This document shows positions 1 through 9,343 of a stretch of 64,000 nucleotides of DNA, in pieces. Source of the DNA: Desulfoferula sp040751985 (GTDB lineage: Bacteria > Desulfobacterota > Desulfarculia > Desulfarculales > Desulfarculaceae); NCBI GenBank assembly GCA_040751985.1, contig JBFMFU010000079.1, positions 1 to 64,000 on the forward strand, written 5' to 3'. Position numbers and translations under genes: made by a program. The notes beneath the pieces are model-generated. The model did no database searches. It saw nothing but the letters and a program-made list of their open reading frames with translations, and was not told where the DNA came from. Position 1 is the stretch's first letter. Each line of letters opens with the position of its first letter.

Positions 1-239
1 AGGCCCGCCAGCAGCAGAAGGACGCCGCCGCCGCCGAGCTGGCCGCCCTGCGTCAGCAGCGGGCCGCCGAGCGCGCCAAGCGGGCCACGGCCCACGAGGG
101 CCTGGAGCATGCGGCCGAGGACGTGGAGTACGGCCCGGGTCGCGAGGCCGGCGTGGCCGGCCCCGAGGCGGTGTTCATCGTCAAGAGCCTGGCCCGCTGG
201 CGCCTGCGCGGCGCGGGTCTGCTGCGCGACAAGGCCTAG
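1..239 (+). CDS. C-terminal fragment of a small protein with a motif shared with the acs-operon tail protein
   Basis: This is the 3' end of a gene that begins before the window. It reads in frame 3 to a TAG at 237-239 and gives 78 residues. The first half is rich in Ala, Gln, Arg and Glu and looks like a charged helix or coiled coil. The last 35 residues carry VEYG, GVAGP and KSLARWRLRG blocks. The same blocks recur at the C-terminus of the 58-residue protein at 7153-7329, so the two are paralogous at this end and bracket the CODH/ACS genes. I do not recognise the family. A role linked to the Wood-Ljungdahl proteins is inferred only from position. Confidence 0.6.
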   Translation, partial: ARQQQKDAAAAELAALRQQRAAERAKRATAHEGLEHAAEDVEYGPGREAGVAGPEAVFIVKSLARWRLRGAGLLRDKA

Positions 240-390
240 GCGGATAGCGGCCCGCCCGCCACAGAGGCGGCGGCCCGCTCCGAAGCGCGATAGCCACGCC
301 GGCCCGGAAGCGGCCGGCTACAGACGAAAAGAGTTTTAATCGAGAGGGGGCGGACAGCCAAACCCCAAGCAAGAAGAGGAGGAACCTCTG

Positions 391-2442
391 ATGTCGGCAG
401 ACGAGATCAAGGTCAAGGCCGCGCCCAAAGAGGAAAAGAAGGCCAACCCCAAGGAAGTCAGTGTAGACCCGGCCACCATTCAAATGCTGGCCAAGGCCCA
501 GGCTGATGGCTGCGAGACCATCTTCGACCGGGCCGTGACCATGAAGCCCTGCAACATCGGCGAGCAAGGCACCTGCTGCAAGAACTGCTCCCAGGGCCCC
601 TGCCGCCTGCCCCTGCCCAAGAAGGGCATCGAGGGCAAGGACACCCGCAAGGGCCTCTGCGGCGCCACCCCCGAAACCATCGCCGCCCGCAACTTCGCCC
701 GCATGGTCGCCGCCGGCGCCGCCGCCCACAGCGACCACGGCCGCGGCGTGGCCGAGGTGTTCCTGGCCGCCGCCCGCAAGGAGACCCAGGACTACGGCAT
801 CAAGGACACCGAGAAGCTCTTGGAGATCGCGCCCCTGTTCGAGGTGCCCACCACGGTGCTGGTGGACGGGCCCGACGGCAAGAAGGTGGAGCAGGAGCGC
901 GACATCTACGCCATCGCCGAGGAAGTGGGCGTCAAGGCCCTGGGCGAGTGGGGCAAGCAGGACGGCGAGATCTACTACGCCAAGCGCGCCCCCGAGGCCC
1001 GCTACCAGCTCTGGCAGGAGCTGGACGTGGTCCCGCGCGGCATCGACCGCGAGGTGGTGGAGATCATGCACCGCACCCACATGGGCGTGGACCAGGACTA
1101 CCACAACATCATCAAGCAGTGCTCCCGCGCCGCCCTGGCCGACGGCTGGGCCGGCTCCATGATCGCCACCGACCTGCAGGACGTGATGTTCGGCACCCCC
1201 TACCCCATCCAGGGCGAGATCAACCTGGGCGTGCTCAAGAAGGACCACGTCAACATCATCGTGCACGGCCACGAGCCGCTACTCTCTGAGATGATCGTGG
1301 TGGCCAGCCAGGACCCGGAGCTGCTGGAGTACGCCAAGACCAAGGGCGCCCACGGCATCGTGCTGGCCGGCATGTGCTGCACGGCCAATGAGATCCTGGT
1401 GCGCCACGGCCTGCCCATCGCCGGCAACTACCTGCAGCAGGAGCTGGCCATCGTCACCGGCGCGGTGGACGCCATGGTGGTGGACGTGCAGTGCATCATG
1501 GAGAACATCGCCAACATCGCCGACTGCTACCACACCAAGGTCATCACCACCAACCCGCGGGCCATGATGGACTCCGGCCACGCGGTGCACATCGAGTTCG
1601 ACGAGCACCACGCCCTGGAAGACGCCAAGAAGATCGTGCGCACCGCCATCGACAACTTCAGCAACCGCCGCGCCGAGGTGCTCATCCCCAGCGCCAAGGA
1701 GAAGATGGTGGTGGGCTTCAGCGAAGAGGCCATCAAGTACCACCTGGGCGGCACCTTCCGCGGCTCCTACGTGCCCCTGAACGACAACATCATCAACGGC
1801 CGCATCCGCGGCATCGGCGGCGTGGTGGGCTGCAACAACGCCCGCACCTGCCACGACTCCTCCCACCTGATCGTGGTCAAGGAGCTGCTGAAGCACGACG
1901 TCATCGTCCTCACCACCGGCTGCAACGCCATGGCCTGCGGCAAGGCCGGCCTGCTGACGCCCGAGTCCGCCGGCGTGTACTGCGGAGCGGGCCTGGCCGA
2001 GGTCTGCGAGACGGTGGGCATCCCGCCCGTGCTGCACATGGGCTCCTGCGTGGACAACAGCCGCATCCTCACCGCCGCCACCGAGGTGGTCAAGGCCGGC
2101 GGCCTGGGCAAGGACATCAGCGACCTGCCCGCGGCCGGCTGCGCCCCGGAGTGGATGAGCGAAAAGGCCATCAGCATCGGCCAGTACTTCGTGGCCAGCG
2201 GCGTCTACACCCTGTTCGGCGTGGGCCTGCCGGTCACCGGCGCCCCGCGCTTCCAGAAGCACCTGTTCCAGGAGCTGGAGGGCATCTACGGCGGCATGTG
2301 GGACCTGGAGACCGATCCCTACGAGATGGCCCGCAAGATGATCGCCCACATCGACAAGAAGCGCGCCGCCCTGGGCCTGGACAAGAAGAAGGAGCGCGTG
2401 CTCATGGACATGGCCGACCGGCAGAAGCTGGACGCGGCGTAG
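391..2442 (+). CDS. acsA: Anaerobic carbon monoxide dehydrogenase catalytic subunit (Ni-Fe-S)
   Basis: The product is 683 residues, the usual size of bacterial CooS/AcsA. It interconverts CO2 and CO and, together with AcsB, supplies the carbonyl group of acetyl-CoA. The N-terminal cysteine cluster is plain: C54, C62, C63, C66, C71 and C90 (a TCCKNCSQGPC block), as expected for the B and D [4Fe-4S] clusters. Further conserved cysteines follow in VGCNNARTC, TTGCNAMACGKAG and MGSCVDNSR, the C-cluster region. The start is supported by a GAGGAGG-type ribosome site just upstream. It is followed after 27 bases by acsB, the typical acs arrangement. The symbol cooS is equally valid. Confidence 0.97.
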   Translation: MSADEIKVKAAPKEEKKANPKEVSVDPATIQMLAKAQADGCETIFDRAVTMKPCNIGEQGTCCKNCSQGPCRLPLPKKGIEGKDTRKGLCGATPETIAARNFARMVAAGAAAHSDHGRGVAEVFLAAARKETQDYGIKDTEKLLEIAPLFEVPTTVLVDGPDGKKVEQERDIYAIAEEVGVKALGEWGKQDGEIYYAKRAPEARYQLWQELDVVPRGIDREVVEIMHRTHMGVDQDYHNIIKQCSRAALADGWAGSMIATDLQDVMFGTPYPIQGEINLGVLKKDHVNIIVHGHEPLLSEMIVVASQDPELLEYAKTKGAHGIVLAGMCCTANEILVRHGLPIAGNYLQQELAIVTGAVDAMVVDVQCIMENIANIADCYHTKVITTNPRAMMDSGHAVHIEFDEHHALEDAKKIVRTAIDNFSNRRAEVLIPSAKEKMVVGFSEEAIKYHLGGTFRGSYVPLNDNIINGRIRGIGGVVGCNNARTCHDSSHLIVVKELLKHDVIVLTTGCNAMACGKAGLLTPESAGVYCGAGLAEVCETVGIPPVLHMGSCVDNSRILTAATEVVKAGGLGKDISDLPAAGCAPEWMSEKAISIGQYFVASGVYTLFGVGLPVTGAPRFQKHLFQELEGIYGGMWDLETDPYEMARKMIAHIDKKRAALGLDKKKERVLMDMADRQKLDAA

Positions 2443-2469
2443 GCCTTAGGCAGAAAGGGGACAAAAGAA

Positions 2470-4686
2470 ATGTCCAAACTGGTAGCTTTCGCCGCCATCC
2501 AAGGCGCGTACAATATCGTTTCCAAGGTGCAGGGCCTCTACAAGCGGGCCGTGGAGCAGTACGGCCCCGAGCAGAAGCTGGAGTTCCCCAACACCGCCTA
2601 CTATCTGCCCATCATCTATTCCCTGCTGGGCATCCCGGTCAAAGACCTGGCCAGCGCGGGCAAGGTGCTCGACATCTGCCGCAAGCTCCTGCCCGAGCAC
2701 GTGCAGCGCATCCATCACCTGCCCTACCTGGGCCCCCTGCTGGACGCCGGCATGGCCACCCTGTTCGCCGAGGAGATCGCCGAGGCCATCCGCTACGTGG
2801 ACGACCCCGACTTCTACCTGCCCGGCGAGGACTGCGACCTGGAGAACGGCCGCATCTGGCTGGGCGCCGCCGACGACACCATCATGCGTAAGCGCGGCGT
2901 GGAGTTCGTGGACGGCTCGGCGCCGGGCTTTGCGGCCATTGTGGGCGCGGCCCCCACCCCGGATATCGCCAAGCAGATCGCCGAGGAGTATCAGCGCCGC
3001 AACCTGTACGTGTTCATGTGCGCCAACCAGAGCGGCACCACCTTCACCGAGCAGCTCATCGAGGCCGGCGTGCAGATCGGCTGGGGCACCCGGCTGGTGC
3101 CCTTCGGGCCCGACATCAGCGCCGCGGTCTTCGCCCTGGGCTTCGCCAACCGCGCGGCCATGGCCTTCGGCGGCGTCAAGCCGGGCGACTACAAGCGCAT
3201 CCTCCTGTACAACAAGGACCGCGTCTTCGCCTTCGTCAACGCCCTGGGCGAGGTCAACGCCGAGTGGGCGGCCAACGCGGCCGGCTGCGTGAACTGGGGC
3301 TTCCCCACCATTTCCGACACCGACATCCCCGAGATCCTGCCCACCGGTGTGTGCACCTACGAGCACGTGGTGGCCAACGTGCCCCACAGCGAGATGGTGC
3401 AGAAGTCGGTGGAGGTGCGCGGGCTGAAGACCGTCATCACCAAGGTGGACATCCCGCTATCCTACGGCGCGGCCTTCGAGGGCGAGCGCATCCGCAAGGA
3501 CGACCTGTTCGTGGAGTTCGGCGGCGGCAAGACCCAGATGACCGAGCTGGTGGAAATGGCCGAGATGGACGAGATCGACGACGGCAAGATCACCGTGGTC
3601 GGCAAGGACATCAAGGACCTGGGCGACAAGGGCGGCCGCCTGCCCATGGGCATCTCGGTCAAGGTGGCCGGGCGCAAGATGCAGACCGACTTCGAGCCCA
3701 TATTAGAGCGCCAGATCCACCACCTGATCAACTACGCCCAGGGCGTGATGCACATCGGGCAGCGCGACATCTCCTGGGTGCGCCTGGGCCGTCCCGCGGT
3801 GGAGAAGGGCTTCGAGCTGAAGCACTTCGGCCAGATCATCCACGACATGTTCCACAAGGACTTCGGCTCCATCCTGGACAAGGTCCAGGTCACCATCCTG
3901 ACCGACGAGAAGGACGTGGCCGAGTTCACCAAGAAGGCGCGCGCCGCCTACAAGAACCGCGACGAGCGCGTGGAGAACATGACCGACGAGGGCGTGGAGA
4001 CCTACTACTCCTGCACCCTGTGCCAGTCCTTCGCCCCCACCCACGTCTGCGTGGTCAGCCCCGAGCGCACCGGCCTCTGCGGCGCCTACAACTGGTTCGA
4101 CTGCAAGGCCTCCTTCGAGATCAACCCCACCGGCCCCAACCAGCCCATCGAGAAGGGCGAGTGTCTGGACCCCAAGCTGGGCAACTGGAAGGGCGTCAAC
4201 GAGTTCGTGGCCAAGGCCTCCCGCGGCGCGGTGCAGAGCTACAACTTCTACAGCCTGATCTACGAGCCCATGACCACCTGCGGCTGCTGCGAGTGCATCG
4301 CCGCGGTGCTGCCCGCCTGCAACGGCATCATGACCGTGCACCGCGACTACACCGGCGAGACCCCCTGCGGCATGAAGTTCACGACCCTGGCCGGCGTCAT
4401 GGGCGGCGGCCAGTCTTCCCCCGGCTTCGTGGGCCACTCCAAGTACAACATCATCCAGCGCAAGTATGTGGTCGGTGACGGCGGCCTGCTCAGGATGGTG
4501 TGGATGCCCAAGAGCCTCAAGGAGGAGCTGGCCGAGGGTCTCAAGCGCCGCGGCCAGGAGCTGGGCGTGCCGGACCTGATCGACAAGATCGCCGACGAGA
4601 CGGTGGGCACCGATGAGGCCTCGGTGTTGGCGCACCTGCAGAAGGTGGGTCACCCGGCCCTCACCCTGGACCCCATCACCGGCTAA
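2470..4686 (+). CDS. acsB: CO-methylating acetyl-CoA synthase (ACS, A-cluster subunit)
   Basis: This 738-residue protein is the bacterial full-length form, with an N-terminal CODH-binding domain. It joins CO, a methyl group from the corrinoid protein and CoA to make acetyl-CoA, or runs in reverse during acetyl-CoA oxidation. A-cluster ligands are visible in the C-terminal third: SCTLC, then THVC and GLC, and later TTCGCCEC containing the C-G-C nickel-binding motif. An AAAGGGG ribosome site lies 9 bases before the ATG. A strong hairpin with a T-run lies directly after the stop, so expression of the downstream genes may be reduced relative to acsAB. Confidence 0.97.
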   Translation: MSKLVAFAAIQGAYNIVSKVQGLYKRAVEQYGPEQKLEFPNTAYYLPIIYSLLGIPVKDLASAGKVLDICRKLLPEHVQRIHHLPYLGPLLDAGMATLFAEEIAEAIRYVDDPDFYLPGEDCDLENGRIWLGAADDTIMRKRGVEFVDGSAPGFAAIVGAAPTPDIAKQIAEEYQRRNLYVFMCANQSGTTFTEQLIEAGVQIGWGTRLVPFGPDISAAVFALGFANRAAMAFGGVKPGDYKRILLYNKDRVFAFVNALGEVNAEWAANAAGCVNWGFPTISDTDIPEILPTGVCTYEHVVANVPHSEMVQKSVEVRGLKTVITKVDIPLSYGAAFEGERIRKDDLFVEFGGGKTQMTELVEMAEMDEIDDGKITVVGKDIKDLGDKGGRLPMGISVKVAGRKMQTDFEPILERQIHHLINYAQGVMHIGQRDISWVRLGRPAVEKGFELKHFGQIIHDMFHKDFGSILDKVQVTILTDEKDVAEFTKKARAAYKNRDERVENMTDEGVETYYSCTLCQSFAPTHVCVVSPERTGLCGAYNWFDCKASFEINPTGPNQPIEKGECLDPKLGNWKGVNEFVAKASRGAVQSYNFYSLIYEPMTTCGCCECIAAVLPACNGIMTVHRDYTGETPCGMKFTTLAGVMGGGQSSPGFVGHSKYNIIQRKYVVGDGGLLRMVWMPKSLKEELAEGLKRRGQELGVPDLIDKIADETVGTDEASVLAHLQKVGHPALTLDPITG

Positions 4687-4699
4687 CCTTCTAACCCCG

Positions 4700-4732
4700 C
4701 GGGGGCCCCTTGGCCCGGGGCCCCCGTTTTTT
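4700..4732 (+). terminator. Intrinsic terminator or attenuator between acsB and acsC
   Basis: A perfect 10-bp GC stem (CGGGGGCCCC at 4700-4709 with GGGGCCCCCG at 4717-4726) and a 7-base loop are followed by six T residues. It lies inside an otherwise co-directional operon. Partial termination would let acsAB be made in excess of acsCE. Confidence 0.8.
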
Positions 4733-4770
4733 GACTTCGCTATTGCAGGTTCCTTGGGAAGGAGTGGACC

Positions 4771-6117
4771 ATGGCCCTGACCGGCATTCAGATATTCAAA
4801 TTACTCCCCAAGACCAACTGCGGGGAGTGCGGGGTGCCCACCTGCCTTGCCTTTGCCATGAACCTGGCCGCGGGCAAGGCCGAGCTGGCATCCTGCCCCT
4901 ACGTCTCCGACGAGGCCCGCGAACAGTTGGCTGAGGCCAGCGCGCCCCCCATCCGGCCGCTCACGGTGGGCAGCGGCGACACCGCCGTCAAGATCGGCGG
5001 CGAGACCGTGATGTTCCGCCACGAGAAGACCTTCTTCAACCCGCCGGGCATCGCCGGGCTGGTCAAGGACACCGACGGCGACATCGCCGCCAAAGTGAAG
5101 AAGTGGGCGGGCTTCCAGTACGAGCGCGTGGGCCTGAACCTCAGGCCCGAGCTGGTGTTCCTAGAGTGCGCCAGCGGGGACGCGGCCAAGTTCGAGGCGG
5201 CGGCCAAGGCCGTGGTGGACAACTCCGACCTGTCGCTGATCCTGGCCTGCGAGGACGCCGCGGTGCTGGCCCCGGCGGCCAAGGCCCTGAAGGACAAGAA
5301 ACCCCTGATCTACGCGGCCACCGGCGCCAACGCCGACAAGATGAGCGCCCTGGCCGGCGAGCTGGGCCTGCCCCTGGCCATCAAGGCCGTGGACCTGGAC
5401 GAGGCCATGGAGCTCTCTGACGAGCTGACCGCGGCCGGGCACAAGGACCTGGTCATCGACAGCGGCGCCCGCGACATCGCCGGCGTGTTCCAGGATCAGA
5501 TCGCCATCCGCCGCGCGGCCCTCATGAAGCAGAACCGCACCCTGGGCTTCCCCACCATCTGCTTCGCCAGCGAGCTGGGAGAGAGCCTGGACGAGCAGGT
5601 GGTGGCCGCGGCCATGCTCATCTCCAAGTACGCCGGCATCATCGTGCTCAGCGACCTCACCGCCGAGGCGGTGTTCCCGCTGCTCCTAGAGCGACTGAAC
5701 ATCTACACCGACCCGCAGCGCCCCATGACCGTGACCGAGGGCATCTACGAGATCGGCGGCCCCAGCCCGGACAGCCCGCTACTGATCACCACCAACTTCT
5801 CGCTGACCTACTTCATCGTCAGCGGCGAGATCGAGTCCTCGCGGGTGCCGGCCTGGCTGCTGATCAAGGACACCGAGGGCCTGTCGGTGATGACCGCCTG
5901 GGCCGCCGGCAAATTCTCCGGCGACGACGTGGGCATGTTCGTGAAGAAGATCAAGGCCGAGGAGAAGATCAACCACAAGTCCCTGATCATCCCCGGCTAC
6001 GCCGCGGCCATCGCCGGCGACGTGGAGGAGGAGCTGCCCGGCTGGAACATCCAGGTCGGGCCTCGCGAGGCGGCGCACCTTACCAAGTTTCTCAAAGAGT
6101 GGAAGCCAGGCGCCTAG
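4771..6117 (+). CDS. acsC: Corrinoid iron-sulfur protein large (gamma) subunit
   Basis: This 448-residue protein carries the methyl group on a corrinoid between methyl-tetrahydrofolate and acetyl-CoA synthase. The N-terminal [4Fe-4S] motif is clear: C17, C20, C25 and C42 in a TNCGECGVPTC...SCPY context, typical of AcsC/CdhE. The remainder matches the TIM-barrel plus corrinoid-binding layout in length. The start is supported by a GGAAGGAG site 7 bases before the ATG. The partner small subunit (AcsD) is not encoded between this gene and acsE, where it often lies, nor anywhere else in the window. Confidence 0.95.
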   Translation: MALTGIQIFKLLPKTNCGECGVPTCLAFAMNLAAGKAELASCPYVSDEAREQLAEASAPPIRPLTVGSGDTAVKIGGETVMFRHEKTFFNPPGIAGLVKDTDGDIAAKVKKWAGFQYERVGLNLRPELVFLECASGDAAKFEAAAKAVVDNSDLSLILACEDAAVLAPAAKALKDKKPLIYAATGANADKMSALAGELGLPLAIKAVDLDEAMELSDELTAAGHKDLVIDSGARDIAGVFQDQIAIRRAALMKQNRTLGFPTICFASELGESLDEQVVAAAMLISKYAGIIVLSDLTAEAVFPLLLERLNIYTDPQRPMTVTEGIYEIGGPSPDSPLLITTNFSLTYFIVSGEIESSRVPAWLLIKDTEGLSVMTAWAAGKFSGDDVGMFVKKIKAEEKINHKSLIIPGYAAAIAGDVEEELPGWNIQVGPREAAHLTKFLKEWKPGA

Positions 6118-6147
6118 GCGTTTGTCCCCCGAGCAGAGAGGGTGACC

Positions 6148-7092
6148 ATGAAAAGCATTGGCGAAAACCTTAACGTAATCAAAAAAGAGATCGGCCAGGC
6201 CTTCAAGGACCGCAACCCCGAGCCGATCCAGCGCTACGCCCTGGCCGAGAAGGCCGCCAAGGTGGACTACATCGACATCAACCTGGGCCCCGCGCGCAAG
6301 GGCGGCCCGGAGCTGATGCAGTGGGTGGTCCAGACCGTGCAGGCGGTGGTGCCGGACATCCCCTTGGCCCTGGACACCTCCAACATCGAGGCCATCGAGG
6401 CCGGCCTGGAGGTGCACAAGGGCACCGCCCTGGTCAACTCGGTCATGGCCCGCGCCGAGCGCTACACCAAGATGTGGCCCATAGTGGCCAAGTACAACGC
6501 CCAGGCCGTGGCCCTACTCTGGGGCCCCGAAGGCCTGCCCCGGGACGAGAACGAGCGCGCCGCCCTGTGCGTGGAGCTATGCTACGCGGCCAATGAGCTG
6601 GGCATCGAGAACGACCGCCTGTTCGTGGACCCCATCATCACGCCGGTGAACATCCAGCAGAATCAGCTCATGGCCGACCTGGCCTTCATGCAGATGCTGC
6701 AGGACATTTGCCCGGGCGCCAAGAGCACCAACGGCCTGTCCAACATCAGTAACGGCACCCCCTGGCGCGAGCCTCTCAACCAGATCTTCATGATCATGCT
6801 GGAGCGCGCGGGCATGTACAGCTCCATCTTGGACTACGAGGACAAGCTGATCATGCAGATCGCCCAGGGCCACCACCAGAACCTGGTGGAGATCGTGCAC
6901 AAGGTGCAGGACGGCGAGATCTCCTCGCCCGGCGACGTGGAGCCCGGCGTCGGCCGCACCTACGTGGCCGGCGCCCTGGCCATCCTGGGCAAGGTGCTCT
7001 ACTCCGACTCCTGGTTCGAGGTCGAGGGCGGCGCCACCAAGGAGTCCATGGAGGAGTTCGCCGAGGCCTACGCCAAGGAGCAGGGGCTCTAG
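6148..7092 (+). CDS. acsE: Methyltetrahydrofolate:corrinoid iron-sulfur protein methyltransferase
   Basis: A pterin-binding (dihydropteroate-synthase-like) TIM-barrel protein of 314 residues from this ATG. It moves the methyl group from methyl-THF to the corrinoid protein encoded just upstream. Supporting blocks include DINLGP near residue 40, ALDTSN near residue 75 and the STNGLSNIS pterin-loop region. The ATG at 6148 is preferred over an in-frame GTG at 6142 because the AGAGAGGG ribosome site is better spaced. It is some 50 residues longer than compact AcsE proteins, with an acidic C-terminal extension. Confidence 0.92.
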   Translation: MKSIGENLNVIKKEIGQAFKDRNPEPIQRYALAEKAAKVDYIDINLGPARKGGPELMQWVVQTVQAVVPDIPLALDTSNIEAIEAGLEVHKGTALVNSVMARAERYTKMWPIVAKYNAQAVALLWGPEGLPRDENERAALCVELCYAANELGIENDRLFVDPIITPVNIQQNQLMADLAFMQMLQDICPGAKSTNGLSNISNGTPWREPLNQIFMIMLERAGMYSSILDYEDKLIMQIAQGHHQNLVEIVHKVQDGEISSPGDVEPGVGRTYVAGALAILGKVLYSDSWFEVEGGATKESMEEFAEAYAKEQGL

Positions 7093-7152
7093 GCCCCGTC
7101 CAACTCTCCGGGGCCGGCCCTGCGGGGCGGCTCCGGCGCTGGAGAAGGCAAG

Positions 7153-7329
7153 ATGAGCGACAAGACCAAGCAGGAGGCCAAGCCCGCGGGCTCCGCCCCC
7201 CGGCCCGGCAAGAAGCCGCCGGTGGAGTACGGCGAGCCGCGCCCCGAGGGCGTGGCCGGGCCCGACGCCGCCTACGTGCAGAAGTCCCTGCAGCGCTGGC
7301 GGCTGCGCGGCCCGGGCATCATGCGGTAA
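7153..7329 (+). CDS. Small protein at the end of the acs operon, shared C-terminal motif
   Basis: A 58-residue protein with a GGAGAAGG ribosome site, 60 bases after acsE and before the operon terminator. The N-terminal 23 residues are Lys/Pro/Ala-rich and probably disordered. The C-terminal 35 residues share VEYG, GVAGP and KSLQRWRLRG blocks with the partial gene at 1-239. There is no signal peptide, membrane segment or cysteine. I do not recognise the family. Conservation of the two paralogous tails on both sides of the CODH/ACS genes argues that it is a real gene, possibly an assembly or docking factor; that function is a guess. Confidence 0.65.
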   Translation: MSDKTKQEAKPAGSAPRPGKKPPVEYGEPRPEGVAGPDAAYVQKSLQRWRLRGPGIMR

Positions 7330-7430
7330 CACCACCCAGGCGGGCGGCCGGCCATTACCGGCAGCCCAGCCTGTAGAGGGCTTTCCCCTCCCTCCCTCGA
7401 AGCCCAAGGGCTTCGCTCCCTGGGGAACCA

Positions 7431-7464
7431 GGCCGGCGGATGCAAGCATCCGCCGGCCTTTTTT
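7431..7464 (+). terminator. Intrinsic terminator of the acs operon
   Basis: A 13-bp perfect stem (GGCCGGCGGATGC at 7431-7443 with GCATCCGCCGGCC at 7446-7458) is followed by six T residues. It closes the acs operon before the AT-rich islet. Confidence 0.9.
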
Positions 7465-7547
7465 GCAGGAAACCGAGCACCCCCACCTTGATTCAGCTAA
7501 AAATTATCTATATTATTAAAATAATAGAACAAGATGGAGCCTGCGGG

Positions 7548-8825
7548 ATGACGAGGGGGCGCAAATATATTTTGCTAAAGAGGGCAGGATATAAGTGCGA
7601 ATATTGCCAGAAAGACTTAAAAGGAGATTCCTTTGAGGTAGAACATGTTAAACCTGGAAGCAGAAATGGCACAGATGAATTAAGCAATTTAGCGGTGTCG
7701 TGTTCACAGTGTAACAGAAATAAAGGTGCCGCAACCAGTGCCGTGGACCCCATATCAGGCAAGCATTGTTCTTTATACAATCCTCGTACTATGAATTGGG
7801 GTGAACACTTCCTTGTTAGGCACGGCGAAGTAACAGGAAAAACGGATATAGGCAGGGCCACATGCGCATTGCTGTTTAGGGATACGAGCAGCACGATAAG
7901 CCGTGATCTAGACTGGCTACCGCTACAGGATGTTAAAAAATTTCCAGATTTGTATTCGCACTTTAACCAAATGAGATTTTTGCGTCTACGGAATCGGTTT
8001 GATATGCTCACTACAGAACTAAGGCTTTTAAACTTTTATTTTGGCTTAAGCCCACAAGAAAAACATGAGTTTAATTATATAAAAAATCTGTTGTACTTAG
8101 AGGTGTTTCTAACCAGGGCGAAGCACCAGGACATTATAAGGGGGATTGATCTCGCAAAAAAAATGTTGCCCCAACATTTTCATGAAATAGAAAGACATGG
8201 GAAAATTAATAAAATCTTATCTACTCTTTATAGGCAACTATCTACAATTCAAGTAATGAATAACCAATACCGACCAGCAATCGATAGTTTGTTAGCTGCC
8301 GAATATTATTATCTGGCTTATATGCGCATAAATTCGGATAATAAAAAGATTAGTAGGGAAGAAAAAATTGCGGAATCGGTAAAAGCCCAGCTAATCTCAT
8401 CTAAAGCCACCGGGAAATCCATAGGAATAAATTTGTCGTGGATAATAGAGGAGGAATTGAATAGCTTGCGGTGGGACCTTAAAATGAAAATAGTAAAACA
8501 TTTGGTTGACATATGCTTGTTGACTGGAAATTTAAAAGTAGGAGAAAGATTATATGAAATAGTAACAGACTATTTAAATACTTCTGGATATGGATCATCA
8601 GTGGATATCGCATTACCAATTCCATTAAGACGAAGGTGGTGGATGCTTCGCCACTTGTACGAAGCAAGAACTAACTTACGATTATTAAGAGAGGATATAA
8701 GATATTGGAATAGCATTCAAATGTTTAATGAGAGCCGAGGCCTTATTAATTTTTATCTGGTATTCAAAGCAAAAGATCCTAGGAATAAAAGAATAAATAA
8801 AATATTAGAGATTTTTAAGAAATAA
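7548..8825 (+). CDS. HNH endonuclease domain protein with long helical C-terminal region
   Basis: The product is 425 residues from the ATG at 7548, which has a GGAG site 8 bases upstream; a longer frame from 7440 would run through the acs terminator. Residues about 10-60 form an HNH nuclease core: YKCEYC, then VEHVKPGSRNGTDELSNL, then CSQCNRNKGA, followed by the DPISGKHCSLYNPR segment seen after many HNH cores. Residues about 110-425 are mostly helical and unrecognised, perhaps TPR-like. The gene is strongly AT-rich with codon use unlike the flanking GC-rich genes, a sign of horizontal transfer. A defence or mobile-element role is possible but unproven. Confidence 0.8.
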   Translation: MTRGRKYILLKRAGYKCEYCQKDLKGDSFEVEHVKPGSRNGTDELSNLAVSCSQCNRNKGAATSAVDPISGKHCSLYNPRTMNWGEHFLVRHGEVTGKTDIGRATCALLFRDTSSTISRDLDWLPLQDVKKFPDLYSHFNQMRFLRLRNRFDMLTTELRLLNFYFGLSPQEKHEFNYIKNLLYLEVFLTRAKHQDIIRGIDLAKKMLPQHFHEIERHGKINKILSTLYRQLSTIQVMNNQYRPAIDSLLAAEYYYLAYMRINSDNKKISREEKIAESVKAQLISSKATGKSIGINLSWIIEEELNSLRWDLKMKIVKHLVDICLLTGNLKVGERLYEIVTDYLNTSGYGSSVDIALPIPLRRRWWMLRHLYEARTNLRLLREDIRYWNSIQMFNESRGLINFYLVFKAKDPRNKRINKILEIFKK

Positions 8826-9034
8826 CATAAATTTTAGTATTGAACTTGGTATTCCCTGGGCTTGCTTCAGGGGCCATTTGCTAGGGTTCCAAAGGGGCGC
8901 TTGGCAGCCCCTCGGTCAAGGGTAGGGTCAATACCTCGCCCCCGAATTAGCTTTGTTTATTAATTAATTATGATAAGGATGCTTTGTATCTTCTTAGCTC
9001 TGAAACGGAAGCTATTCTTTAAGGGAGAGCGCTG

Positions 9035-9343
9035 ATGTCGATCAATATAAAAAGAATTTGCGGCAAGAACCGTGTTACGCGCGAAGACGGGAAAGTAATT
9101 TATAATTTAATCGCCGAAAAATGGAAAAACGATAAAAAAATATGCATTGACTTCAACAACATTAGAATTGCCTCCGTTTCTTTTTTAGACGAGGTTTTTG
9201 GTAAACTAGCTTTAAAACACGACGTAAAAGCTATAAAAAATAAAATAGAGTTAGTGAACGTGCAACCTTTTGATAGGGCGCTGATTAACGATATATTGCT
9301 AGCAAGGTCTAAGCAGAGGCGGGACAATAACAAAGCGGCCTAG
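9035..9343 (+). CDS. STAS-like (DUF4325 type) domain protein
   Basis: A 102-residue protein with an AAGGGAG ribosome site. The pattern of a short beta strand (KKICIDFNNIRIA), then SVSFLDEVFGKLA, then a KIELVNV strand matches the STAS-like DUF4325 fold. That fold is usually found in small signalling modules, often beside ATPase or regulatory genes. It is AT-rich like the HNH gene 200 bases upstream and probably entered with it. No partner kinase or ATPase is visible nearby, so its role is open. Confidence 0.65.
   Translation: MSINIKRICGKNRVTREDGKVIYNLIAEKWKNDKKICIDFNNIRIASVSFLDEVFGKLALKHDVKAIKNKIELVNVQPFDRALINDILLARSKQRRDNNKAA

Noticed and set aside
181..1272. Long minus-strand frames opposite acsA and acsB (also opposite other GC-rich genes)
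   Set aside because: They are His/Val/Gly-rich mirror translations of GC-rich coding DNA without domains or ribosome sites.
7440..7547. 36-residue N-terminal extension of the HNH gene
   Set aside because: The extension would begin inside the acs terminator stem; the ATG at 7548 has a proper ribosome site and the usual HNH-family spacing.
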